From: Sulfurovum sp.
GTDB taxonomy: Bacteria; Campylobacterota; Campylobacteria; Campylobacterales; Sulfurovaceae
DNA: 5,084 nucleotides
Direction: 5' to 3'
Assembly (NCBI GenBank): GCA_020721385.1
Contig: DYMW01000104.1
Coordinates: 1 to 5,084 of the forward strand
The notes beneath the pieces were generated by a model, which saw only the letters and a list, made by a program, of their open reading frames with translations, was not told where the DNA came from and searched no databases. Position numbers and translations under genes: made by a program. Below, piece by piece: positions 1 through 5,084 of this stretch (its first letter is position 1; each line of letters begins with the position of its first letter).

Positions 1-3
1 AAT

Positions 4-7
4 GAGG
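4..7 (+). promoter_or_regulatory. Shine-Dalgarno GAGG supporting the start at 14
   Basis: GAGG lies six bases before the ATG at 14, a normal spacing, and favours that start over the in-frame ATG at 2. The TGA at 3-5 overlaps this site and could be the stop of an upstream gene in another frame, which would imply coupling. That gene is outside the window, so this part is conjecture. Confidence 0.4.
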
Positions 8-13
8 TTAGGT

Positions 14-1123
14 ATGACAAAAACAAAATTTTTATTATTTCTATTTTTTTATATAACAGCACTATTTTATGTAACAATCACTTTGCCTATTGGACCTCAT
101 GAAGCGATGGCGTATTATACGGATACCAAATCTTTATATTATTTAACCCATTTCTCTAAAGATTGGTTTGGAAGCGTTTTAGATGTTCGGTTACCATTTT
201 TGTTGTTTGGGTTACTGAATATGGCTCTTTTTTTTAGGATGAGTAGGGCTTACTTTTCAAAAGAAGAAGAGAGCTATTTGGCAACGATGATTTTTGCACT
301 TTTACCAGGGATTATTACTTCAGCGATATTGGTCAATATTGCTGTTGTGGTGATTACTTTGGTTTTAAGCTTTATTATCTTTTATGAAAAAAAGCAACAA
401 ATAGGGCAGGTGATTGTGATGATATTGCTTTTATTGATTCATGACGCTTCGATTATCTTTTTTATTGCTTTGGTCATTTTTTCTGCTTTTAAGCGTGATA
501 TCCAACTCTTTATGTTTGCTATGATATTGTCAATTATCAGTCTACTCTATTTTAATGAACTAACTATAAATGGAAAACCTAAAGGAGAGTTTTTAGAACT
601 TTTTGGACTCTATGTGGCGTTGTTTTCTCCTTTGGTATTTATCTATTTTTTCTATGCCTTGTATCGCATTTTGGTACGAGAGAGAAAAGATATATTGTGG
701 TATATCTCGTTTATAGCTTTTGTACTTTCCATTGTTTTGTCGTTGCGTCAACAGGTTATTATGACTGATTTTGCTCCGTATGTTATTGTGTCAGTGGTCT
801 TAATGGTGGTGAGTTATCATCGGACACTCTATATTCGGTTGCCTCAATTTCAAAAAGGGTATCGTTTGGGGTTTAAAATTGTGATATCCTCTTTGGTGCT
901 TAGTGCGTTTGTTATTATTTTTCATCAATTATTCTTTTGTTTTTTTAAAGACAAATCAAAACATTTTGCCTACGCTTTTTATGAACCCTATTGGAAAGTG
1001 TTGGAGTTGCATCAAATAGAGCAGAATTGTTACACTGTTGAGCGTAAAAAAGTTCAGTATCAATTAAAATATTATGGGATAGAAGAGTGTCGTGATTCAA
1101 TTGTTCCTAAAATACACAAATAA
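14..1123 (+). CDS. Polytopic membrane protein, GT-C / family 39 glycosyltransferase-like
   Basis: Integral membrane protein of 369 residues from this start, with about nine or ten hydrophobic segments. Numbering from the alternative ATG at 2, these lie near 9-29, 63-81, 92-128 (two), 136-161, 167-185, 197-222, 232-248, 256-272 and 290-314. A polar tail of about 58 residues follows. Resemblance to GT-C enzymes (ArnT/PMT type, which transfer sugars from polyprenyl-phosphate donors on the outer face of the inner membrane) rests on two things. GPHEAMAYY (31-39) lies in the first outer loop, where the family has an acidic DE-like motif. RLPFLLFGLL (63-72) is followed by a Leu/Ala/Pro-rich helix pair, as in that family. 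The usual Asp is His here and only Glu34 remains, so catalysis is uncertain. I chose ATG 14 because GAGG (4-7) lies six bases upstream; ATG 2 is in frame, and a start left of the window cannot be excluded. The acceptor is unknown. It could instead be a non-enzymatic polytopic protein. Confidence 0.7.
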   Translation: MTKTKFLLFLFFYITALFYVTITLPIGPHEAMAYYTDTKSLYYLTHFSKDWFGSVLDVRLPFLLFGLLNMALFFRMSRAYFSKEEESYLATMIFALLPGIITSAILVNIAVVVITLVLSFIIFYEKKQQIGQVIVMILLLLIHDASIIFFIALVIFSAFKRDIQLFMFAMILSIISLLYFNELTINGKPKGEFLELFGLYVALFSPLVFIYFFYALYRILVRERKDILWYISFIAFVLSIVLSLRQQVIMTDFAPYVIVSVVLMVVSYHRTLYIRLPQFQKGYRLGFKIVISSLVLSAFVIIFHQLFFCFFKDKSKHFAYAFYEPYWKVLELHQIEQNCYTVERKKVQYQLKYYGIEECRDSIVPKIHK

Positions 1124-1175
1124 CCGAAACTTCTTAATACTATAACTTTAAAATATATAAATTAAATGCCCATAA

Positions 1176-1184
1176 TGGTAAAAT
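1176..1184 (+). promoter_or_regulatory. Probable aclBA promoter, extended -10 (TGG TAAAAT)
   Basis: The TG-N-TAAAAT element lies 31 bases before the aclB ATG in the 92-bp gap after the membrane gene. It predicts a start of transcription near 1190 and a short leader of roughly 25 bases. No good -35 hexamer is present: with a 17-base spacer the -35 position reads TATAAA. The upstream DNA is a run of A and T, as expected for the major sigma factor of Campylobacterota. The same ATGGTAWAATT context precedes the pseudopilin gene at 4404-4414. An overlapping CATAAT at 1171-1176 is a weaker alternative -10. The rest of the spacer (1124-1170) is AT-rich, with no GC-rich hairpin that would terminate the upstream gene. 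Confidence 0.6.
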
Positions 1185-1204
1185 TACACCAATCACATTC
1201 AATA

Positions 1205-1210
1205 AAGGAG
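1205..1210 (+). promoter_or_regulatory. aclB Shine-Dalgarno (AAGGAG)
   Basis: AAGGAG, within AAAGGAGA, lies five bases before the ATG at 1216. It is a near-perfect ribosome binding site, the strongest in the window, and fits a highly translated central metabolic enzyme. It fixes the aclB start. Confidence 0.9.
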
Positions 1211-1215
1211 ACTCG

Positions 1216-2550
1216 ATGGCTCAAAAAGCGATTAGAGAATACGACGCAAAGTCGATTTTAGCTAAACATTGGGATAAGTACTTTCCAAGTTTTACTTATG
1301 CTTATGAAACAGTAATGGTTCAAAATGGAACAGAGTTACAAGAAGCAGCAAAATCAAATACATGGTTAAATGAAAAAACATTGGTTGCAAAACCAGATAT
1401 GTTATTTGGTAAAAGAGGAAAGAATGGTTTAGTACTTTTTAGAGATGCTAAACCAGGAGATGTCTCTTTAGCTAAAGCGACAAGCTGGATTGATGAAAAA
1501 TCGAGTGAAAAGCAATCTGTTTACTTCTCATTTGACGGTGATACACCAACAGGTGAGCCATCGGTTGATATGTTGACGCACTTCATTGTTGAACCATTTA
1601 CACCACATGCACAAGAAGAAGAGTATTATATTTCGGCAACCGTTGTTGGTGATGATGATGTTCTTTATATGTCTGCTGAAGGTGGAATGGAAGTTGAAGA
1701 AAATTGGGATAAAGTGATTGAAGTTAAATTTTCAATTACAGATACAGAAGATGCAATTGAAGCTAAAATTAGAGCCAACATTCCTAATGATGTAGCCCAA
1801 AAAGATAAAGAAGCATTTGCTGAATTTGCAATTGGTTTTTTTAGAGCGTATCGAGAATTAAATTTTGCATACCTTGAAATCAATCCATTTGTAATGCAAG
1901 GTAATAAAATTGAGCTTCTTGATATGGTTGCAAAATTGGATGATACCGCTGGATTCTTAATGGTAAATGAGTGGGGAGATGTTGAATACCCAACAGCATT
2001 TGGTATGGAAGCAAAATCTCCAGAAGTTGAAGCAATTGAAGCTGCGGATGCGAAAACAGGTGCTTCATTAAAACTTACACTTCTTAAACCAGAAGCTAGA
2101 ATTTGGACAATGGTAGCAGGTGGTGGTGCATCGGTTGTTTATGCGGATACGATTGCTGACTTTGCTGGTATTGACGATCTTGCTAACTATGGTGAGTATT
2201 CAGGTGGACCAACTACAGGTGAAACCAAATTTTATGCAGAGACCATTCTTGATTTGATGACCAGAGAAAAAGATGCACAAGGTAGAGACAAAATCCTTAT
2301 TATTGGTGGAGCGATTGCCAACTTTACGGATGTTGCGAAAACATTTACAGGTATTATTCAAGCATTTGAAGGCTATGCTGATAAAATGAAAGCTGTAGGC
2401 ATCAAAATTTTTGTTAGACGTGGTGGACCAAACTATGAAAAAGGTCTTAAAGACATTAAAGAAGCGGCTGATAGATTGGGTCTTTACATTGAAGTATATG
2501 GGCCAGAAACTCACGTAACAGACATCGTGCGTATGGCACTAGAGAAGTAG
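1216..2550 (+). CDS. aclB: ATP-citrate lyase, beta (small) subunit AclB
   Basis: Cytoplasmic subunit of 444 residues. With AclA it splits citrate into oxaloacetate and acetyl-CoA using ATP and CoA, the citrate-cleavage step of the reductive TCA cycle. It matches the N-terminal part of animal ACLY along its whole length. The ATP-grasp (succinyl-CoA synthetase beta-like) part comes first: VAKPD (57-61, nucleotide-contacting Lys59), KRGKNG (66-71), EPFTPH (126-131), EINP (221-224) and LLDMVAKLD (234-242, with Asp236 as a probable metal ligand). The citrate-binding part follows: TMVAGGGASVVYAD (298-311), LANYGEYSGGP (322-332), IIGGAIANFTDVA (362-374, with Asn369 and Thr371 at citrate-contact positions) and FVRRGGPNYEKG (399-410). 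All expected motifs are intact. It is the first gene of the aclBA operon. Its arginine codons are mostly AGA (10 of 13), unlike the gene before it, which suggests high expression. Confidence 0.97.
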   Translation: MAQKAIREYDAKSILAKHWDKYFPSFTYAYETVMVQNGTELQEAAKSNTWLNEKTLVAKPDMLFGKRGKNGLVLFRDAKPGDVSLAKATSWIDEKSSEKQSVYFSFDGDTPTGEPSVDMLTHFIVEPFTPHAQEEEYYISATVVGDDDVLYMSAEGGMEVEENWDKVIEVKFSITDTEDAIEAKIRANIPNDVAQKDKEAFAEFAIGFFRAYRELNFAYLEINPFVMQGNKIELLDMVAKLDDTAGFLMVNEWGDVEYPTAFGMEAKSPEVEAIEAADAKTGASLKLTLLKPEARIWTMVAGGGASVVYADTIADFAGIDDLANYGEYSGGPTTGETKFYAETILDLMTREKDAQGRDKILIIGGAIANFTDVAKTFTGIIQAFEGYADKMKAVGIKIFVRRGGPNYEKGLKDIKEAADRLGLYIEVYGPETHVTDIVRMALEK

Positions 2551-2554
2551 GGAG
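2549..2554 (+). promoter_or_regulatory. aclA Shine-Dalgarno overlapping the aclB stop
   Basis: AGGGAG lies six bases before the aclA ATG and shares bases with the aclB TAG stop (2548-2550). Ribosomes finishing aclB therefore end on the aclA binding site. This is good evidence for co-transcription and translational coupling, which would help balance the two subunits. Confidence 0.85.
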
Positions 2555-2560
2555 AAGAGA

Positions 2561-4363
2561 ATGTCAAAATTATTTACTAAAGATACACAAGCTATTTTTT
2601 GGAACAACAATACAACAGCTATCCAAAGAATGTTGGATTATGATTATACCATTAAAAGAACAACACCATCGGTAGCAGCAATTGTTGCACCAACTGCAAG
2701 TAACAAGTTTGATAAGTTTTTCTGGGGTGCGGATGAGATTATGATTCCACTCTATAAAACAACAGCAGAAGCAAAAGCAGCCCATCCAGAAGCGGAATCA
2801 CTTCTTAACTTTGCATCATTTAGAACAGCGTATGATGTAACCATGGATGCACTTAACATGGGTGGATTTAAATCAATTATGATTACTGCAGAGGGTATTC
2901 CTGAAAGACTTGCACGTGGTATGAATGCGTTTGCTAGAGAAAAAGGTGTAACAGTAATTGGACCAGCAACAGTTGGTGCTATTGCTCCAGGTGCTTTTAA
3001 AATTGCAAACATTGGTGGTACAATCGAGAACATTATTAACTCTAAACTTCATAGAGCAGGTTCATGTGGTCTTGTAACACGTTCAGGTGGTCTTTTCAAC
3101 GAACTTTCTAACATTATTGCTATCAATGCGGATGGTATTGCTGAAGGTGTTGCGATTGGTGGAGACAGATTTGTTGGTTCAGTATTTATTGATAATCTTC
3201 TTAGAATGGAAGAGAACCCAGAAGTTAAATACATGATTCTTCTTGGAGAAGTTGGTGGTACAGAAGAGTATAAAGTAATTGAAGCAGTTAAATCAGGTAA
3301 AATTACCAAACCAATTATTGCATGGTGTATTGGTACGATTGCCAAGTATTATGACAGTGGTGTTCAGTTTGGTCATGCTGGTGCTTCAGCAAACGGTGAG
3401 ATGGAAACAGCTGAGTTTAAAAACAGAGCAATGGCTGAAGCAGGTATTTTTGTACCTGCGACATTCAATGACCTTCCTGCGAAAATTAAAGAAGTTTATG
3501 AATCTCTTAATATCGCTCCAATTGCAGAACCAGAGATGAATACAGTTCCTAAAGTTAGAAAATCTAAAGAGTTTATTTGTACCATTTCTGATGACAGAGG
3601 TGATGAGTGTACTTACGCAGGTTTCCCAATCTCTTCGTTGGCAACACCAGATACAGGTAAAGGTATTGGTGATGTTGTATCATTATTGTGGTTCAAAAAA
3701 CAGTACCCAACATGGGCTACACAGTTTATTGAAACTGTGATTAAAACCGTTGCAGACCATGGTCCAGCTGTTTCAGGTGCACACAATGCAAAAGTAACAG
3801 CAAGAGCTGGTAAATCAGTAGTAGAAGCATTGGTAACAGGTCTTCTTACCATTGGACCAAGATTTGGTGGTGCGATTGATGGTGCTGCGAAGTACTTCAA
3901 GTATGCTGATGATCATGGTTTAACTCCAGCAGAGTTTCTAAACTACATGAAAGGTGAGGGTGTACCAATTCCAGGAATCGGACATAGAATTAAATCTCTT
4001 AAAAACCCAGACCTAAGAGTTGAAGGATTGAAAAAATTTGCTAGAGAGTATTTCCCAGCAACACCACTTCTTGATTATGCTTTAACAGTTGAGCAATTAA
4101 CAACAAGTAAAAAAGAGAACCTTATTCTTAATGTTGATGGTACAATCGGTATTCTTATGGTTGATATGTGGAGAGCATTAGGTTATTCAGAAGAAGAGAT
4201 TAATGAATTTATTGAATCAGGTACACTAAACGCATTCTTTATTGTGGGTAGAAGTATTGGTTTCATTGGTCATATTCTTGATGAAAAAAGATTGGCAATG
4301 CCTATGTATAGACATCCAATGGATGATATTTTATACGATGTTCAAATGGCGGATGAAATATAA
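2561..4363 (+). CDS. aclA: ATP-citrate lyase, alpha (large) subunit AclA
   Basis: Cytoplasmic subunit of 600 residues, matching the C-terminal part of animal ACLY. Residues 1-330 are succinyl-CoA synthetase alpha-like: a CoA-binding region with PSVAA (36-40) and NFASFRTAYD (83-92), the power-helix motif AEGIPE (110-115), IGPATVGAIAPG (133-144), TRSGG (173-177), GVAIGGD (196-202), GEVGGTEEY (229-237) and the phosphohistidine motif GHAGA (271-275), with His272 the residue phosphorylated in catalysis. Residues 335-600 are citrate synthase-like and form the citryl-CoA lyase module: ADHGPAVSGAHN (398-409, His400), GIGHR (472-476, His475), FPATPLLDYA (498-507), NVDG (524-527, Asp526) and GRSIGFIGH (563-571, Arg564 for CoA). 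Both catalytic parts are intact. Having the lyase module fused rules out succinyl-CoA synthetase and the separate citryl-CoA synthetase/lyase system. It starts 10 bp after aclB in the same operon. Confidence 0.98.
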   Translation: MSKLFTKDTQAIFWNNNTTAIQRMLDYDYTIKRTTPSVAAIVAPTASNKFDKFFWGADEIMIPLYKTTAEAKAAHPEAESLLNFASFRTAYDVTMDALNMGGFKSIMITAEGIPERLARGMNAFAREKGVTVIGPATVGAIAPGAFKIANIGGTIENIINSKLHRAGSCGLVTRSGGLFNELSNIIAINADGIAEGVAIGGDRFVGSVFIDNLLRMEENPEVKYMILLGEVGGTEEYKVIEAVKSGKITKPIIAWCIGTIAKYYDSGVQFGHAGASANGEMETAEFKNRAMAEAGIFVPATFNDLPAKIKEVYESLNIAPIAEPEMNTVPKVRKSKEFICTISDDRGDECTYAGFPISSLATPDTGKGIGDVVSLLWFKKQYPTWATQFIETVIKTVADHGPAVSGAHNAKVTARAGKSVVEALVTGLLTIGPRFGGAIDGAAKYFKYADDHGLTPAEFLNYMKGEGVPIPGIGHRIKSLKNPDLRVEGLKKFAREYFPATPLLDYALTVEQLTTSKKENLILNVDGTIGILMVDMWRALGYSEEEINEFIESGTLNAFFIVGRSIGFIGHILDEKRLAMPMYRHPMDDILYDVQMADEI

Positions 4364-4369
4364 CCTCTC

Positions 4370-4390
4370 TTTTAATTTAAATAATTAAAA
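4370..4390 (+). terminator. Weak AT-only hairpin after aclA
   Basis: TTTTAATT (4370-4377) and AATTAAAA (4383-4390) form a perfect 8-bp stem with a five-base loop, beginning six bases after the aclA stop. The stem has no G or C, and what follows (TCTTCTT) is a poor U-tract. At best it is a weak terminator or transcript 3' end. It may be only low-complexity AT sequence, and part of it may serve as the -35 region of the next promoter. Confidence 0.25.
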
Positions 4391-4413
4391 TCTTCTTAAA
4401 CTTATGGTATAAT
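4385..4413 (+). promoter_or_regulatory. Promoter of the pseudopilin gene (TGG TATAAT)
   Basis: A consensus extended -10, TGG TATAAT (hexamer 4408-4413), lies 33 bases before the ATG at 4447. TTAAAA at 4385-4390 sits 17 bases upstream as a weak -35. The predicted transcript start is near 4420. This is the best promoter match in the window and indicates that the pseudopilin gene has its own promoter and does not depend on aclBA. The -10 lies inside the left arm of a perfect inverted repeat, so binding of a regulator there would block it. Confidence 0.75.
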
Positions 4414-4434
4414 TTATAGAATTAAATTATACCA
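4405..4434. repeat. Perfect 12-bp inverted repeat spanning the promoter
   Basis: TGGTATAATTTA (4405-4416) and its exact reverse complement TAAATTATACCA (4423-4434) are separated by the six bases TAGAAT. In DNA this could be an operator for a dimeric regulator. In RNA reading through from aclBA it would form a 12-bp hairpin followed by the pyrimidine-rich stretch TTCTTTTCT, which could end or protect the acl transcript. RNA started at the pseudopilin promoter near 4420 would lack the left arm and could not form the hairpin. The symmetry is seen directly; the role is inferred. Confidence 0.85.
4426..4434 (-). promoter_or_regulatory. Possible convergent antisense promoter
   Basis: Because of the palindrome, the - strand also reads TGG TATAAT here, pointing back toward aclA. 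A TTTTCA on the - strand (4448-4453) lies 16 bases upstream as a possible weak -35. Both predicted start sites fall in the loop near 4420. Transcription from it would give RNA antisense to the 3' end of aclA. It may be a by-product of an operator or hairpin and not a working promoter. Confidence 0.25.
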
Positions 4435-4437
4435 AGG
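4434..4437 (+). promoter_or_regulatory. Weak Shine-Dalgarno of the pseudopilin gene
   Basis: AAGG lies nine bases before the ATG at 4447. It is a much weaker match than those of aclB and aclA, and its first base closes the inverted repeat. The start at 4447 is still secure, because the prepilin signal begins directly from it. Confidence 0.45.
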
Positions 4438-4446
4438 TTCTTTTCT

Positions 4447-5084
4447 ATGAAAAAATCAGCATTTACCATGATTGAGCTTGTTTTTGTTATTGTAGTTTTA
4501 GGTATTTTAGCATCACTTGCCAGTTCACGAATAGACCGTGATTTAAAACAAGAAGCAGCTGAAACCATACTTTCTCATATTCGATTAGCACAACAATTGG
4601 CACTGAATGATAATAAGCATCGTTCGGATAATAATCCCGAATGGCAAAAAGCATATTGGCGATTTGAATATCGAAAGTGTACTGGAATTGATGAATATAC
4701 GTACAGAGTAGGTTCAGATATTGATATGGATAAAAGTATTGATAAAGATGAATCTGCTATTGATCCCATTACAGGAAAATATCTTTATACCAATTGGAGT
4801 TGTACCGATTTAGAAACCGATGAAAGTCCATCTATATTACTAGGAAAAAGATTTGGTATTCAAAATATACAAAAATATGGAGGATGTTCAAAAGTTCAGC
4901 ATATTGCTTTTGATTATTTTGGTCGTCCACACCATCAAATAGCCAGTTATAACTCACCAAATTTTGAATATATAATGAAAACAGATTGTAGATTAAAGTT
5001 TGAAATGTCAACAGATATTAATAATGATGGAGAAATTAATAATGATGACAGTTTTACTATTAATATAGAATCGGACACAGGACG
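4447..5084 (+). CDS. Type IV prepilin-like minor pseudopilin (GspH/FimT-like), 3' partial
   Basis: The frame is open for 212 complete codons and runs off the right edge, so the C-terminus is missing. The N-terminus is a class III (prepilin) signal: MKKSA, then FTMIEL and a hydrophobic helix to about residue 28. Prepilin peptidase should cut before Phe6 and methylate it. Glu10 is the conserved Glu5 of the mature protein. The -1 residue is Ala where Gly is usual. The helix continues through HIRLAQQLALNDN (44-56), resembling the GspH/FimT helix. Such proteins sit in the inner membrane and join a type IV pilus or type II secretion pseudopilus. The rest is polar and Asp-rich, with cysteines at 78, 119, 147 and 181. 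Two EF-hand-like loops (91-102 and 190-201) suggest calcium binding. It has its own promoter. Which machine it belongs to cannot be told from here. Confidence 0.88.
   Translation, partial: MKKSAFTMIELVFVIVVLGILASLASSRIDRDLKQEAAETILSHIRLAQQLALNDNKHRSDNNPEWQKAYWRFEYRKCTGIDEYTYRVGSDIDMDKSIDKDESAIDPITGKYLYTNWSCTDLETDESPSILLGKRFGIQNIQKYGGCSKVQHIAFDYFGRPHHQIASYNSPNFEYIMKTDCRLKFEMSTDINNDGEINNDDSFTINIESDTG

Noticed and set aside
1130..1137. CTTCTTAA, found again at 4392-4399, as a shared regulatory repeat
   Set aside because: It is only eight AT-rich bases, sits at different distances from the two -10 elements, and is expected by chance in such spacers.
1141..1146. TATAAC as an alternative aclB -10
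   Set aside because: It lacks the upstream TG, has no -35 at a proper distance, and the TGGTAAAAT at 1176 is a better match closer to the gene.
1665..2514. Three - strand open frames inside aclB (1665-1883, 1880-2068, 2200-2514)
   Set aside because: They lie antisense to a clearly conserved gene, their translations show no recognisable motif, and AT-rich codon bias on the coding strand explains their openness.
2570..3900. Open frames overlapping aclA: 2570-2785, 2752-3033, 3049-3345 and 3613-3900 on -, and 3279-3539 on +
   Set aside because: All are contained in, or nearly in, the intact aclA reading frame, and their compositions look like out-of-frame translation. None has a convincing ribosome site or domain.
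2561..4363. Reading the two large genes as succinyl-CoA synthetase (sucCD) or citryl-CoA synthetase (ccsAB)
   Set aside because: AclA carries a full citrate synthase-like lyase module after the GHAGA histidine, and AclB has the citrate-binding segments of ATP-citrate lyase.
4575..4769. - strand open frame of 64 codons inside the pseudopilin gene
   Set aside because: It is antisense to a gene with a clear prepilin signal and shows no domain of its own.
1..5084. CRISPR array, tRNA, rRNA, insertion sequence, phage or defence genes
   Set aside because: No regularly spaced direct repeats, tRNA-like cloverleaf, transposase or terminal inverted repeats were seen, and the genes account for nearly all of the window.

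Overview
The window looks like chromosomal DNA of a chemolithoautotrophic Campylobacterota (Epsilonproteobacteria), most likely a Sulfurimonas-like sulfur or hydrogen oxidiser. Three things point there: strongly AT-rich DNA; a two-gene ATP-citrate lyase (aclB then aclA), the key enzyme of the reductive TCA cycle in that group; and promoters with an extended -10 (TGGTAWAAT) but little -35, as is usual in Campylobacterota. The genus is an inference, because no rRNA or other phylogenetic marker is present.

Layout, all genes on the + strand. (1) 14-1123 (possibly from 2): a polytopic membrane protein of unknown substrate whose N-terminal half resembles GT-C/family 39 (ArnT/PMT-like) glycosyltransferases. 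(2) 1124-1215: a 92-bp AT-rich spacer holding the probable aclBA promoter and a strong Shine-Dalgarno. (3) 1216-2550: aclB, the ATP-grasp and citrate-binding subunit. (4) 2561-4363: aclA, carrying the phosphohistidine and citryl-CoA lyase parts. It starts 10 bp after aclB, with its ribosome binding site overlapping the aclB stop. (5) 4364-4446: an 83-bp spacer with a weak AT hairpin, then a perfect 12-bp inverted repeat that contains the -10 of the next gene. (6) 4447-5084: the start of a type IV prepilin-like (GspH/FimT-type minor pseudopilin) gene that runs off the right edge, so its stop codon is not visible.

AclB and AclA together form one enzyme: citrate + ATP + CoA gives oxaloacetate + acetyl-CoA + ADP + Pi, the citrate-cleavage step that makes the TCA cycle run as a CO2-fixing cycle. 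Their order and split match the N-to-C order of the single-chain animal enzyme. The flanking membrane protein and pseudopilin have no evident link to carbon fixation and seem to be separate transcription units.

Most of the window is ordinary, well-recognised biology. The points most worth a second look are two EF-hand-like Asp/Asn loops in the pseudopilin, and the perfect palindrome between aclA and the pseudopilin, which places the same extended -10 on both strands facing each other.
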